A program made the position numbers and the translations under genes. Under the pieces are notes generated by a model. That model ran no database searches and had not been told where the DNA came from. It worked only from the letters and a program-made list of their open reading frames with translations. Below, piece after piece: positions 44,601-54,960 of a stretch of 64,000 bases of DNA (positions within the stretch are counted from its first letter, which is position 1; the number at the start of each line of letters is the position of its first letter). This DNA comes from Trichocoleus desertorum NBK24 (GTDB taxonomy: Bacteria > Cyanobacteriota > Cyanobacteriia > FACHB-46). The stretch is taken from NCBI RefSeq assembly GCF_030409055.1, contig NZ_CP116619.1, positions 4,164,628 to 4,228,627 on the forward strand, read 5' to 3'.

Positions 44601-45713
44601 ATGGATAGAATTTACTCCGATCAACCTGTGGCACAGGCTATCACTGCTAGTCAATCAGGAACTGCGACTCCGATGCCAGATGCGGCAGCTTCGCCTCCCC
44701 TCTTAGGTGCTTCGTTAGCAGAGCTAACGGAATGGGTGAAACAGCACCAACAACCTGCTTATCGAGGGCAACAGTTACACCAGTGGATTTACCAAAAAGG
44801 GGTGCGATCGCTGGACGAAATTTCAGTTTTTTCTAAACAGTGGCGTTCCACGGTCGCTGATGTGCCCATAGGACGCTCGACGTTGCATTACCGAGCCGCC
44901 GCCCCTGATGGCACCGTGAAGTTTCTACTGCGGCTGGCTGATGGTCAAATCATTGAAACCGTAGGCATTCCGACGGAAAAGCGGCTGACCGTTTGTGTGT
45001 CTTCGCAAGTCGGCTGTCCGATGGGTTGCGACTTCTGCGCTACAGGCAAGGGCGGCTTCCTCCGTAATCTGGAGCGGCACGAAATTATCGATCAAGTTTT
45101 GACAGTTCAAGCAGACTTTCAACAGCGAGTTAGCAATATTGTCTTCATGGGCATGGGTGAGCCTTTGCTCAATGTAGACAATGTTTTGAGTGCGCTGCGA
45201 TCGCTCAACGAGGATGTTGGCATTGGTAAACGAGCTATGACCATCTCAACCGTAGGGATTCCAGGTCGCATTCGTCGTTTAGCAGCACACCAGCTACAAA
45301 CCACTTTAGCCGTGAGCCTGCATGCTTCTAACCAAGTAGTCAGGGAGCAACTGATTCCGAGCGCAAAACAGTATCCTTTGCAAGACTTGCTGGCTGAGTG
45401 CCGTGAGTATGTGCAGCTCACTGGGCGACGGGTTACGTTTGAATACATCTTGTTGGGCGGGTTAAATGACTGCCCAGAACATGCGGTCGAACTGGCGGAA
45501 CATCTACGAGGTTTTCAAAGCCACGTTAACTTAATTCCTTATAACCCAATTAGTGAAGTAGATTATCAACGCCCTAGCCCGCAGCGGATTCAGGCTTTTC
45601 TCAATGGCTTGAAACAGCATCATATTGCTGCGAGTGTGCGGCGATCGCGGGGTTTGGAAGCCGATGCCGCTTGTGGTCAATTACGGGCCAAAAAAGTAGG
45701 AGCGATCGCTTAA
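44601..45713 (+). CDS. rlmN: 23S rRNA A2503 / tRNA A37 C2-methyltransferase (radical SAM)
   Basis: RlmN methylates C2 of adenosine in 23S rRNA and some tRNAs by radical SAM chemistry. The [4Fe-4S] cysteines are in [16 protein letters not shown]; the N-terminal domain shows [15 protein letters not shown], and the methyl-carrying Cys lies near the end in [13 protein letters not shown]. About 370 residues, normal length. The ATG at 44601 is preferred over a TTG at 44589. A hairpin AGTAGGAG/CTCCTACT spans the stop codon. Confidence 0.96.
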   Translation: MDRIYSDQPVAQAITASQSGTATPMPDAAASPPLLGASLAELTEWVKQHQQPAYRGQQLHQWIYQKGVRSLDEISVFSKQWRSTVADVPIGRSTLHYRAAAPDGTVKFLLRLADGQIIETVGIPTEKRLTVCVSSQVGCPMGCDFCATGKGGFLRNLERHEIIDQVLTVQADFQQRVSNIVFMGMGEPLLNVDNVLSALRSLNEDVGIGKRAMTISTVGIPGRIRRLAAHQLQTTLAVSLHASNQVVREQLIPSAKQYPLQDLLAECREYVQLTGRRVTFEYILLGGLNDCPEHAVELAEHLRGFQSHVNLIPYNPISEVDYQRPSPQRIQAFLNGLKQHHIAASVRRSRGLEADAACGQLRAKKVGAIA

Positions 45714-45765
45714 AATCACTCCTACTGTAGTGCTGCGATTGTAGTGCGGCAATCGCAAGTGCAAC

Positions 45766-45954
45766 CTAATGGCGGGCGTAAATGCCAGGAGCATAGGCTT
45801 CGATTACTTTGCCTGTTAGTGTGCAGGTAATCATTAAATAATCACAAGTTTGGCATTGAGTTCGAGTCAAATGATCATCTGAAAGATGATGTCGTTCAGC
45901 ATGACTACCGCAATTAGGGCAACGAACAACTTGTAGGGTTTCTAGAACACGCAT
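45766..45954 (-). CDS. Small zinc-ribbon protein
   Basis: A 62-residue cyanobacterial protein with two CxxC knuckles, CPNCGSHAER and RTQCQTCDYLMITC, separated by 21 residues, a clear zinc ribbon. The tail TGKVIEAYAPGIYARH looks conserved in character. No enzymatic domain is attached. It may bind nucleic acid or a protein partner; the role is unknown. It is convergent with rlmN. Confidence 0.8.
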   Translation of the reverse strand: MRVLETLQVVRCPNCGSHAERHHLSDDHLTRTQCQTCDYLMITCTLTGKVIEAYAPGIYARH

Positions 45955-46744
45955 TTTAAAACTCTCGCAGCTAGCTCAACAATTTATGGGTAATGGAGGA
46001 GAAGGTTCACGAATTAAACTCGTGATTCTAAAATTTTCGAAACAAAATGTATCGAAACTTACTAAATTAATCAGGAATTATGAGTGAAGAAGTCATCATC
46101 TCCTGACTCTTCTATTATGTTGGGATTTATCCGGATCAGCAATCAAGCTTTAGTTATATTTTAGATTTCAGACTTTGGGGATCGCCTACAGAGAGAGCGA
46201 TCCCCAAAATGCAATTATTAGCTGAAAGCGTTGTTACCCTGTGCCTACCCAATACGAATTTTTTTGATAATGACAGAATTTATTAAGTGATTTTGAGAAT
46301 TTTTTATGAGTTTTTACTTATATTTATGAACTTTCTTAATGGCTTTCCTGGGTGTCAGATAATATTCTATTAAGGAAAAACACAGACTATTGTTACCAAA
46401 ATTACAAAAACCTTCTAACTAGATTTCACCAGATTTATCAGAAACTAATAGGATGCGCTTGGGGCATGGTTTTCCTAGAAAAAACAACTGCAAGAAACTG
46501 TAGAAGTACATATAGGTTCTAGATAAGTCAGCACAAATGCTTGACCTCTGAATTGCAAAACTCAGAGGCAAATTTAAAAGCGTGTATGAGCTTTGGGTTT
46601 ATCCAACCTCAAAGCGATCGCGTCAAATAAAGCTACTATTAATCATTAAAACTAAATTAAGAAAATGCATCTTCCCTAGGTGGGATTGATAAATCGCAAT
46701 TAAATATGACTTGCGCAGAGGCTATTTACCTAGTTCGTAATAAG
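45955..46744. other. 790-bp gene-free region with several stem-loops
   Basis: No protein gene can be supported. Three stem-loops are seen: 46174-46209 (TTTGGGGATCGC and GCGATCCCCAAA), 46544-46568 (CCTCTGA and TCAGAGG) and 46589-46615 (GCTTTG/CAAAGC). The region is AT-rich. It might encode a small RNA; no known RNA family is recognised. Confidence 0.45.
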
Positions 46745-48631
46745 TCACCAGGATTGGGGATGAAAGTAGTCATAGATTTTTTGGGCTAGTTGAGGGCCAA
46801 TACCAGGAACTCTGGTGAGTTGTTCCGGCGTTGCTTCCCGAATGTAGTCAACAGAGCGAAAAGTAGCCAATAGTTCTTTTTGGCGATGATGCCCTAGCCC
46901 TGGAATATCTTCTAAGCAAGAGCGGCGCATGCGATCGCTGCGTTGCTGACGATGAAAGCTAACCGCAAACCGATGGGCCTCATCCCGAAGGCGACGTAAC
47001 AGTTGGACTCCTGGTTGCTCTGCTTCAGTCGTTAAAGGTAAAGACTCCCCTGGCAGGAAAATTTCTTCTCGTTTTTTCGCCAGACTGACCACACGCAACT
47101 CTTCCAGCAAATTCAGCTCCCGCAGCACGCTAACCACAGCCGAAAGTTGACCTTTGCCTCCATCGATCATTACTAGGTCAGGCCAATCTGGATTGTCCAC
47201 TCGTGACAACTGCGGGTCAGCCGCATATTTACGAAACCGCCGACGAATCACTTCTGCCATGCTGGCAAAGTCATCCGAGTGGCCCGTGGTCACAGTAGGA
47301 TTTTTGATTTTGTAGTGCCGATAGTGTTGTTTGGCAGGTATGCCATCCACAAATACGACCTGGGAAGCAACAGCGTCGGAACCTTGAATATGAGAAATGT
47401 CATAGCCCTCGATCCGCCGAGGTAAGTCAGGTAAATCTAACACTTCGGCGAGATCTAACATGGCTTGGGCATTGCGATCCGCAAAGCGTTGAGTTCGAGC
47501 TAACTCATACTCCGCGTTGCGCTCCACCATTTCAACAAGCTCGGCTTTGGTTTGGCGTTGCGGCGCTACAATCGTGACCTTACGCCCTTTGCGATCGCTC
47601 AAGAACTCAGCCAGCATGTCGCTTTCTGGCAGTTCGTGCTGTACCAAAATCTCTGCGGGAATCTCGACTGCATCTACCGTTTGGTAATGTTCTTCCAGCA
47701 CTCGTTCTAGAATCGCACCTGGTTCTCCAGATTGGGCATCCGCAACAAAGCCTAAGCGTCCTACTAAACGACCCGCCCGGATTTGAAACAGTTGAATGCA
47801 GGCATGCTGTTCATCGGTGGCCAGCGCGATCGCATCACGAGAAATCGTGTCATCGGGGAGTGCTACTTTCTGCTCTGCACCCAAAGATTTCAAGCCATTA
47901 ATCTGGTCTCGGAGGCGAGCAGCTTGCTCGAAGTTCAAAGCCTCAGCCGCTTGATCCATTTGCGCCGTTAAGGTGTCAACTAGTTCCCCAGTGCGGCCTT
48001 GAAAGACCATCGCGACTTTCTGCACAGTTTTGCGATAGTCTTCTCCCGAAATCATTTGCTGGCAAACACCTGGGCAACGACCAATATCAAAATTGAGGCA
48101 AGGACGATCCTTAAACAGGGGTTGGGGTCGCTGCCGTAAGGGAAAAATTCGCTTCACGATATGCAAGGTGCTGCGGAGCAAATGAGTATCAACGTAGGGA
48201 CCGTAAAACCGATCCTTCTCATTACCATGTCGCCGCTTGCGAGTGATAAAGATGCGGGGATAATCTTCTGACCAAGTAATGCAAAGGTAAGGATACTTTT
48301 TGTCATCTTTGAGCAGCACATTGAAATGTGGTTGGTGCTGCTTAATTAAGTTTGCTTCTAGCGCTAAGGCTTCAGCTTCCGTGTCTGTGACAATAAACTC
48401 GATTTCCGCAACCTGCCTCACCATCAACGCGATGCGAGGACTCAGCGACTGTAAATCGCGAAAATAGGAGCGCACCCGCGATCGCAGCTTTTTCGACTTG
48501 CCAATGTAGAGAATGCGATCGCTCACATCCCGCATGTAGTAGACTCCAGGCTCCGCTGGAATCTCTTTTAAACGGGTTTCAAGACGCTCAGGCTCTTTCA
48601 GCAGTGGCAGGACTTGAGAAGATAGGGTCAC
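46745..48631 (-). CDS. uvrC: Excinuclease ABC subunit C
   Basis: UvrC makes the dual incision in nucleotide excision repair with UvrA and UvrB. The 628-residue protein has an N-terminal GIY-YIG nuclease ([20 protein letters not shown]), a cysteine-rich part ([14 protein letters not shown]), a UVR motif region ([20 protein letters not shown]), the RNase H-like domain ([33 protein letters not shown]) and C-terminal helix-hairpin-helix repeats ([28 protein letters not shown]). All domains are intact. No SOS box is evident upstream. Confidence 0.97.
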   Translation of the reverse strand: MTLSSQVLPLLKEPERLETRLKEIPAEPGVYYMRDVSDRILYIGKSKKLRSRVRSYFRDLQSLSPRIALMVRQVAEIEFIVTDTEAEALALEANLIKQHQPHFNVLLKDDKKYPYLCITWSEDYPRIFITRKRRHGNEKDRFYGPYVDTHLLRSTLHIVKRIFPLRQRPQPLFKDRPCLNFDIGRCPGVCQQMISGEDYRKTVQKVAMVFQGRTGELVDTLTAQMDQAAEALNFEQAARLRDQINGLKSLGAEQKVALPDDTISRDAIALATDEQHACIQLFQIRAGRLVGRLGFVADAQSGEPGAILERVLEEHYQTVDAVEIPAEILVQHELPESDMLAEFLSDRKGRKVTIVAPQRQTKAELVEMVERNAEYELARTQRFADRNAQAMLDLAEVLDLPDLPRRIEGYDISHIQGSDAVASQVVFVDGIPAKQHYRHYKIKNPTVTTGHSDDFASMAEVIRRRFRKYAADPQLSRVDNPDWPDLVMIDGGKGQLSAVVSVLRELNLLEELRVVSLAKKREEIFLPGESLPLTTEAEQPGVQLLRRLRDEAHRFAVSFHRQQRSDRMRRSCLEDIPGLGHHRQKELLATFRSVDYIREATPEQLTRVPGIGPQLAQKIYDYFHPQSW

Positions 48632-48992
48632 AGGCCGAATTAGAAAAGTAAACGAACTGGGAACTTTAGAGATACTGAAAGCAGCAGGGATGTTGTTCTA
48701 AGGAATTCTCAGCTGAGTGCTTTGGCTTCAATTCATCACTTCAGGACACGCACTCTTAGTACAGCTAATCTGAAAGAACTATTGACGCAGTTTCAGAGAA
48801 CCAATTTTGTGCAGATAGCGTCTTAGAGCATTAAGGGTTGAGCTTCACTGTAGAGTATCTAGGAAGTATGGCTCTATATCTTTATTTTAGAATATCTAGA
48901 AATCTTAAGCGAATCCGCTGATTCACTCTCCACTCCGTAATGGCTATGATTGTGAATGTATTTATTAAGACTGTTAATTAAGTAGTAAAAAT
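48632..48992. other. Intergenic, no gene seen
   Basis: About 361 bp between uvrC and a small plus-strand gene; it should hold divergent promoters. No RNA gene or terminator is evident. Confidence 0.4.
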
Positions 48993-49172
48993 ATGGAAAT
49001 TGAAGAGTTTGAGTTACAAACTCGTAATGCTATTGATAAAATTCTAAATCAATTGCAAACGGCAACTCTCCTCATTGCAGAGTTGGAATCTCAAATTTCT
49101 GAAGCAGGTGCCTCAGTACAAACTTTGAGTCACTTAGTTGAAACTTTTGTCATAGAACAAAGATCTAAGTAA
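48993..49172 (+). CDS. 59-residue helical protein, hypothetical
   Basis: An ATG at 48993 opens a 59-codon frame. The product has a heptad-like pattern of Leu, Ile and Val (DKILNQLQTATLLIAELESQ, then VQTLSHLVETFVIEQ) and should form a short coiled coil or helical hairpin. It is soluble and acidic. There is no strong ribosome binding site. It converges with the response regulator gene at 49195, ending 22 bp from it. The family is not recognised. Confidence 0.5.
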   Translation: MEIEEFELQTRNAIDKILNQLQTATLLIAELESQISEAGASVQTLSHLVETFVIEQRSK

Positions 49173-49194
49173 ATCCAGATTTAGCAGTAAAAGC

Positions 49195-49611
49195 TCAGAG
49201 GGCCGAGTAGTGCAATTCCTCGGAAATCGCTTGTTTGAGTTGGTTGAGGTTGACAGGTTTGACTAAGTAGCGACGAGCCCCTAATCCTAAAGCCCGCCGT
49301 TGGTCAGCTTGAAAGGCAAATGCTGAAACGACAATCACAGGCACTTGGAATTCTTGTGGGCGCTGTTGCAGTTCTTCTAAAAGGGTGTAGCCGTCAATAT
49401 CTGGCAGTTTCAGGTCTAAGAGCACAATATGCGGTTGAAATTGAGCGATCGTCGTAAAAAACTCAGCACCTTCGGCCAAAGTTAGCACGGTATAACCGCA
49501 GTAACTGAGATAGTCACTCAGCAGTTGACGATTTGAGTCATTATCCTCAATCAGTAAAATTCTTGTGCCGCCTTGTTCTAAGTCATCTGCATCCCGATTC
49601 ATCCTTATCAT
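49195..49611 (-). CDS. Single-domain response regulator (CheY-like)
   Basis: A 138-residue receiver without an output domain. The acidic pair is in RILLIEDNDSNRQLL, the phospho-acceptor Asp in IVLLDLKLPDIDGY, the Ser switch residue in VIVVSAF and the Lys in YLVKPVN, so it looks functional. It would act by protein contact or as a phospho-relay step. No kinase is adjacent. The true start is probably the Met at 49611 or the Met two codons later. Confidence 0.92.
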   Translation of the reverse strand: MIRMNRDADDLEQGGTRILLIEDNDSNRQLLSDYLSYCGYTVLTLAEGAEFFTTIAQFQPHIVLLDLKLPDIDGYTLLEELQQRPQEFQVPVIVVSAFAFQADQRRALGLGARRYLVKPVNLNQLKQAISEELHYSAL

Positions 49612-49934
49612 TCCTTTTACCCAAGGCTACCCTAATCTTGAAACCAAATTTTAATGAGAAACTCTACAAGTCTCCAGGTTAAATTGGCTACATCTAATTT
49701 CGCAGCTTATAGTATCTGTCCTGACTTATTAAAGCAAGACTTAACTGACAGCAGCATTCAACCGATCGCAGAAAAGCTTAATTAAGATTAAAGTATTTAA
49801 CTAACTCAATACTTAGTAGTGGTAAAAGTTATCTGAGCATAAAGCAGATATTAGTAAAGATTTTGTGGACTCACCCCACAACATTAAACCAGGAAGCGAT
49901 CGCCCCCTGGTTTTGATGTTGACCGAATTAATGA
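49612..49934. other. Intergenic with a hairpin after the PEP-CTERM gene
   Basis: About 323 bp. It holds the hairpin at 49880-49920 near its right end; nothing else is supported. Confidence 0.4.
49880..49920 (-). terminator. Probable terminator hairpin of the PEP-CTERM gene
   Basis: AAACCAGG and CCTGGTTT, extended by AACAT and ATGTT, pair around a GCGATCGC-containing loop. The T-run on the minus strand is short (TTTAATGTTG), so termination is likely but not certain. Confidence 0.45.
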
Positions 49935-50897
49935 TTAAGCTGAGGCAGATTTGCTTAACTTACGCTTAGCTGCCCACATTCCACCAAGACTGAATAAGCC
50001 CAGTGCTAGCGAAGGCTCAGGAACTGACTCAGGAGTTGGCTTGGGTGGCAATTCACCTTGCAGCGAAACTTCGTAGTTGCCATTGTGAGAATTTGTACCA
50101 TCTTTGGAGACGAGGCCAGAGTTGGTGGCGCTGTAGCTATACAGATACTGGCTAGCCTGTCCATTGTAATTCACTTTAACTAGCTCACTGGCTTGAATCG
50201 TACCGTCTAATCTTAATAGCGGTGCGGCATTGAAATGTCCAGCTAAACCAATATTAATCAATCCAGTTTTCTCGTCTTGATTGACATAGGAGATGTTGGG
50301 GTCACTAAATCTTTGCAACCCTCCAGCTAGGAGAAAGGTACTGAATTTAGTTGCGTCAGGTGTAACTCCATACTTCGTTAAAGTAGTGTTGAACCAGGTT
50401 GTTGCTAAGCTAGAGGAGTTGTAGAGCGAAGCGATCGCTGCGGTTTTCTGGTTAACAGTTGCGCTAGAACCAAGGATTGTGCGGATGCTAGTAACGTTAC
50501 TGGCTCCCAACCAATCTACGGCGGTCAAGCTACTGAAGCTAATGTTTTTACCGTTGAGTTGGCCGTCTAGAGTCTTGACTTCGTTGTAGCCCAGAAAATT
50601 GCTGAAAGCGCTCAACGGGTTTACTGCTGTGCTGGGATAGAGAGAGCCAGCCTCACTATTAGAAAATAGTTCGACATTGCCGCCTGGAGCACTGCTATCA
50701 CCATCTAATGCTGCCTGCACATTGTTGTTTAGGTCTACTACAGTTTGTCCGTTAACGACTGTGTAAGTTAGAAAGGAGGCGTTACCACCAACTGTTGCGT
50801 TGACGATAGATGCTGCGAATGCAGGAGCGCTAGCGATCGCACTGACAGTTGCGAACACGGAGGCTCCAACGAGTAGGCGTTTAATATTCTTCACCAT
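49935..50897 (-). CDS. PEP-CTERM sorting-signal protein, exported
   Basis: A protein of about 320 residues with a signal peptide (LLVGASVFATVSAIASAPAFA) and a C-terminal PEP-CTERM anchor: SVPEPSLALGLFSLGGMWAA followed by a basic KRKLSK tail. Such proteins are processed by an exosortase and usually end up in the extracellular matrix; NF038130-like PEP-CTERM proteins in cyanobacteria have this layout. The middle domain is not recognised. The ATG at 50897 has GGAG nine bases upstream and is preferred to a GTG at 50912. Confidence 0.88.
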   Translation of the reverse strand: MVKNIKRLLVGASVFATVSAIASAPAFAASIVNATVGGNASFLTYTVVNGQTVVDLNNNVQAALDGDSSAPGGNVELFSNSEAGSLYPSTAVNPLSAFSNFLGYNEVKTLDGQLNGKNISFSSLTAVDWLGASNVTSIRTILGSSATVNQKTAAIASLYNSSSLATTWFNTTLTKYGVTPDATKFSTFLLAGGLQRFSDPNISYVNQDEKTGLINIGLAGHFNAAPLLRLDGTIQASELVKVNYNGQASQYLYSYSATNSGLVSKDGTNSHNGNYEVSLQGELPPKPTPESVPEPSLALGLFSLGGMWAAKRKLSKSASA

Positions 50898-51306
50898 GTT
50901 GTGTGTCTCCACAAGATTTCTAGATAGTGTTCGAGCCCTGGAGCACTATCTACAGGGCAGGTAGATCTGTGCGATCCAGAGCCAATAAGACTGATAAAAC
51001 TCAAAGAGCAAGCACTACTTCGTAGTTTTACTTGAGTATTTTTTGTTACTGAATCAACGCCTAGTCTAGAGAATCTGAGTACTCAAATAGGTAAAGTTCG
51101 CTAAGATTTTGTCCAAGCTTGGATAAAGAATTGCTTGCAGTTTTGGTGATTTTTAATTTCTAACCCAGTAGGAATACAGAGGGCCAGTAGTTTCCCGGAA
51201 GCACATCGTTAGATTGATGCTGTTGAATTTTTTCAGCCTAGATAACCAGGAAAGCGTAAACGTCAAACTGCTTAGGATTTTGACCTATTTAACCTATTGG
51301 TACTAC
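50898..51306. other. Intergenic, no gene seen
   Basis: About 409 bp between the PEP-CTERM gene and the RTX-type gene, both on the minus strand. I see no RNA gene or clear terminator. Confidence 0.4.
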
Positions 51307-53373
51307 TTAGTAAGTAATCAGGAACTGGTTAGAGGTAAGGGTTGGTTTGTTAGTTAAAGTTGCGATCGCCACGGCTGAGCCAGCACCCGTGCCATCTACA
51401 TCAAAGCTGAGAATTCCAGTACTGGTGTTGTAGAGGAAGTTAGCGCTGGTGCCAAGTGACGTGGGTGCAGCACTACTCACAAGAACTCCGGTGGAAGCGG
51501 TAGTAGCACTGAGAGGAATCCCTGCTCGTAAACCGCCCCCAAACCCTGCTTCCGAGATATGGAACGTGTCATCAGCCGCAAAGTCAGTGATTGTATCTCC
51601 ACCGTGGGTCGAGGCTTTGTAGAGGAAAATATCGGCTCCCCCTCCACCTGTAAGGCGATCGCTGCCTGCTTGACCTGCAATCACGTTTACTGCTGCATTT
51701 CCCGCAATTACATCGTTGTTGGCTGTGCCTGTATAGATGGGTAAGTAGGCATAGCGGCTGAACAGACCTGTTTGTTCGCTCGTGGTATAGAACTCTGTAT
51801 TACTCTCGCCAAAGGCGATCGCTTCTCCCTGAGCTTCGCTGGGCAAGGGGATTTCCATATTTGGTTGTCGCCCAAACAAGTTACTCCATGACTCGCCAGG
51901 AGTGCGCTGCCATAGAAAAGCGGTGTTGTATGTGCGCAGAATAAAGGTGGTGCGATCGCTGCTCAACGCTGCACCTGTGACCAAGCGATCGCTTAAGGTT
52001 GTTCTTTGAGAAACGTCGAAGGTGCCTACTAAGGTGAGAGTTGAGTTATTGGGATCTAAGCTGCGACTAAAAATCTTGCTTTGCCCAGTGGTGGGGAATA
52101 AATCCTTAGTGATAATTAACAGCTCTTGTCTATCTGAGTCAAAAATCATGGCCTCGCTATCAAAGGAACCACTGGGATAGGCGATCGGCAATGTCATTGC
52201 TACACTAGCTGACTGAGCGCTAGAACTCGGTTCATTTACTACATAGATCCTCTGGTTGGTGCGTGAACCTACACTTAAATTTTGGTTGTTGCCGAAGTCG
52301 CCAATAAATAGATACCTACCATTTGGAGCAGGTCCAGCGGTGATCTCTTCCCAGTCAACGTTAGTGGCTCCGGTAATATTGACTTGGCCGATCGCTTTGC
52401 CTCTGTTGTCTACTGCATAGATAGCCGCACTATTGCCCGAATCATTGTGGGTCCACCAAAAATCTCCCGCACCCCGTACTAACCCCGAAGACTCACTAAG
52501 GTTAGGAAACTTGCCAGTTGTGTAACCGTAGTAGCCGTTAGTCGGTGTAATGGAAGAAGTGGGAGGGGTCACGGTAATGGTGGCGGTGCCTGTCGCTGTC
52601 CCTCCATAGCCATCGCTGATCGTATAAGTGAAGCCATCCACACCGCTGAAGTTGGAGTTGGGGGTATAAGTCAACGTGCCGTTATTATTCTGCGTGACAG
52701 TGCCGTTGGCGGCTGAACCAAAACCAGTCACAGACAGGAGATCTTGGTTTTTATCACTGTCATTAGTTAGCACATTAAAGGTGGTAGCGGTGCCGAAATT
52801 AGTGACGAAAGCATCGTTACCTGTAACTGGCGCAGTATTGATGCCGTCGCGTCCTTCTTGTTTGCCATAGCGAGAAAAGTGATCAAACCCGCTAACAAAA
52901 GCGCCAACCGACACAGCTCCAGCCACATCAGAGTTATGGGCTAAGTAAAAACTTTCATTGAACAGGGTGCTAGGGTTGCGTTGTTCAAATCGTCCAAAGC
53001 GGAGAAAATGCTCGAATCCGCTGGTGAAAATACCTTGCGTGACTGCGGCAGCGACATCTGTATAAGTGGCTAAGTAGAAGTTGTTGTCGAACAAGATGCT
53101 AGGCTGGCGCTGTTCGAACTGCCCAAATTGCAAAAAGTGATTGAGGCCACTGCTAAAGATTCCTTGCGCGACTGCTGCGGCAACATCTGGATAGGTTTGT
53201 AAGTAAAACTGGTTGTTAAACAGAGGACTGGGGTTGCGTTGCTCGGCTCGTCCAAACTGCGAAAAATGGTCTAAACCACTACTGAAAATTCCCTGAGCAA
53301 CTGCGACAGCGACATCTGTATAAGTGGCTAAGTAAAAGCTCTCGTCAAACAAAGTATTAATATCAATGCTCAT
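51307..53373 (-). CDS. Large exported RTX-type protein with four 43-residue repeats
   Basis: This 688-residue protein is modular. Residues about 7-178 are four tandem 43-residue repeats of the form LF-x3-FYL-x4-DVA-x2-V-x-GIF-SG-x2-HF-x2-FG. Residues about 180-270 are a cadherin/Ig-like module (TNDSDKNQDLLSVTGFGSAA; SGVDGFTYTISDGYGGTATG). Residues about 275-550 resemble a beta-propeller (FWWTHNDSGNSAAIYAVDNR). The C-terminus has calcium-binding repeats (GQAGSDRLTGGGGADIFLYK) and an M10/RTX-like tail. No N-terminal signal peptide is seen, which suits type I secretion. The function is unknown, perhaps surface or matrix. Confidence 0.88.
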   Translation of the reverse strand: MSIDINTLFDESFYLATYTDVAVAVAQGIFSSGLDHFSQFGRAEQRNPSPLFNNQFYLQTYPDVAAAVAQGIFSSGLNHFLQFGQFEQRQPSILFDNNFYLATYTDVAAAVTQGIFTSGFEHFLRFGRFEQRNPSTLFNESFYLAHNSDVAGAVSVGAFVSGFDHFSRYGKQEGRDGINTAPVTGNDAFVTNFGTATTFNVLTNDSDKNQDLLSVTGFGSAANGTVTQNNNGTLTYTPNSNFSGVDGFTYTISDGYGGTATGTATITVTPPTSSITPTNGYYGYTTGKFPNLSESSGLVRGAGDFWWTHNDSGNSAAIYAVDNRGKAIGQVNITGATNVDWEEITAGPAPNGRYLFIGDFGNNQNLSVGSRTNQRIYVVNEPSSSAQSASVAMTLPIAYPSGSFDSEAMIFDSDRQELLIITKDLFPTTGQSKIFSRSLDPNNSTLTLVGTFDVSQRTTLSDRLVTGAALSSDRTTFILRTYNTAFLWQRTPGESWSNLFGRQPNMEIPLPSEAQGEAIAFGESNTEFYTTSEQTGLFSRYAYLPIYTGTANNDVIAGNAAVNVIAGQAGSDRLTGGGGADIFLYKASTHGGDTITDFAADDTFHISEAGFGGGLRAGIPLSATTASTGVLVSSAAPTSLGTSANFLYNTSTGILSFDVDGTGAGSAVAIATLTNKPTLTSNQFLITY
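52840..53355 (-). repeat. Four tandem ~129-bp coding repeats
   Basis: Four 43-codon units at the start of the RTX-type gene. The first three are close to each other (AQGIFSSGL or TQGIFTSGF cores, EQR(N/Q)PS ends); the fourth has diverged (VSVGAFVSGFDHFSRYGK). Confidence 0.85.
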
Positions 53374-53509
53374 AAACGTTAGCCTAATGTCGTGAATGCC
53401 AGCTTGTCAGAGGGATATGAGGTTTCTCAGCTTCCCTATCTTCATTAATTCAATGGGTAAAAGATGTGAAGTGAGCATCAATGCATCACAAAGAAACTAG
53501 TGAAAACAC

Positions 53510-53561
53510 CAAAAATTCCTCGTCCATAACGACCTTAGTGTAAGGATTACGTACGAGGAAT
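53510..53561 (-). terminator. Rho-independent terminator after the aminotransferase gene
   Basis: A 47-nt near-continuous hairpin, ATTCCTCGT...ACGAGGAAT with an inner CCTTA/TAAGG stem, is followed on the minus strand by TTTTT. It lies about 105 bp beyond the aminotransferase stop and upstream of the RTX-type gene. Confidence 0.8.
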
Positions 53562-53665
53562 AGGTAAAGTTAGTGTAGATTTTTACAGGCTTGTGTGAAA
53601 AAGCTGTGAAAAACTTAGGTTTACTGAAGGGCTAGGCAGATTAGTCGGGTTGCGATCGCCCGTGG

Positions 53666-54886
53666 TTACTGTGTACTTAAAAAATCAGCGATTCTCGTAA
53701 CAGCAGTTTCTAAAATCGCTGGCTCGTGAACTAAAGCAAATCGTACATAGCCTTCACCTGATTTACCAAAGCCTGCACCAGGAGAGGCAGCAACTCCTGT
53801 AGCCTCAACCATCTGGGTGCAGAACTCCATCGAACTTTGGCTCCAGCGCTCAGGTAGTTTGGCCCATACATACATCGTGGCAGTGGGCATAGGTACATGC
53901 CAGCCAATGCGATTGAGAGCCGTCACAAAAGCATTGCGTCTCTGCCGAAAGGTTTCTACAGTGACTTGAATACTTTCCTGAGGGCCTGTGAGAGCAGCGA
54001 TCGCCCCATTCAAGATGCCTCGATATTGGTTGAAGTCTACAGCAGCCTTCACCTGACGTAAAGCCCGAATCAGCTCAGCATTGCCGATCGCATACCCAAT
54101 CCGAAATCCACCCATGTTGTAGGACTTGGAAAGGGTAAAAAATTCGATAGATACGCTCTTGTCTGGGTCAGCTTGGAGTACGGAGGGTAAAGCTGTCCCA
54201 TCAAACACTAGGTCAGCGTAGGGAAAGTCATGTACTAAAACCAGGTTGTGCTGTTGGCAGAAGGCGACTGCTTCTTGGAAAAATGAGAAGGGCGCGATCG
54301 CGGCAGTGGGGTTATGAGGATAGCTCAACACCATCATGCGAGACTGAGCCAAAACTGGAGCAGGGATATCTGCAAAAACAGGCAAAAAGTTGTTTTCAGC
54401 TAGCACAGGCATGGGATAAATTTGCCCACTGGCTAAATAAACTCCCCCTGCATGAGAGGGATAACCCGGATCTAGTAGGAGCGCAAAATCTCCGGGATCG
54501 AGCACTGCTAAAGGTAAATGAGCGGTGCCTTCTTGAGAGCCAACTAGGGGTAAAACTTCGGTTTCTGGGTCAACGGCTATACCAAACTTTTGTTGATACC
54601 AGGTAGCTGCGGCTTGGCGGAAAGCTTGAGTGCCATGAAACAGCAAATAACCGTGGGTACTGGTATCTGAGAGGGACTGAGCGATCGCCTCGACTACATG
54701 CTCAGCCGTAGGTAAATCAGAGGAGCCAAGCGACAAGTCAATCAAGTCTCGGCCTGCTGCTCTGGCTCTAGCTTTCGCCTGATCCATATCAGCAAACACA
54801 TTGGATTGAAGGGGCGACAGACGCTTGGCAAATTGCATAATAACTTCGCTCTCAGCGATTGAGATCAATTCTGTTTGGCTAGCCAT
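53666..54886 (-). CDS. PLP-dependent class I/II aminotransferase
   Basis: The 406-residue fold-type I aminotransferase has the substrate-binding start DLIDLSLGSSDLPTAEHV, the GSQEGTAHLPLAV cofactor loop, SYPHNPTAA with the conserved Asn, and the PLP lysine in FFTLSKSYNMGGFRIGYA. It is of the LL-diaminopimelate/alanine/aspartate aminotransferase group, but the donor and acceptor cannot be read from the sequence. An internal ATG (MQFAKRLSPLQSNVF, 16 codons in) may be the true start. It follows the thioredoxin gene by 74 bp and is probably co-transcribed. Confidence 0.9.
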   Translation of the reverse strand: MASQTELISIAESEVIMQFAKRLSPLQSNVFADMDQAKARARAAGRDLIDLSLGSSDLPTAEHVVEAIAQSLSDTSTHGYLLFHGTQAFRQAAATWYQQKFGIAVDPETEVLPLVGSQEGTAHLPLAVLDPGDFALLLDPGYPSHAGGVYLASGQIYPMPVLAENNFLPVFADIPAPVLAQSRMMVLSYPHNPTAAIAPFSFFQEAVAFCQQHNLVLVHDFPYADLVFDGTALPSVLQADPDKSVSIEFFTLSKSYNMGGFRIGYAIGNAELIRALRQVKAAVDFNQYRGILNGAIAALTGPQESIQVTVETFRQRRNAFVTALNRIGWHVPMPTATMYVWAKLPERWSQSSMEFCTQMVEATGVAASPGAGFGKSGEGYVRFALVHEPAILETAVTRIADFLSTQ

Positions 54887-54960
54887 CTCAGGGCTGACGG
54901 CTAGGAATCGTAGGCTAGCTGCTGAGAGCTACTGATAACCCTACTTTGCCTACTTGGGGT

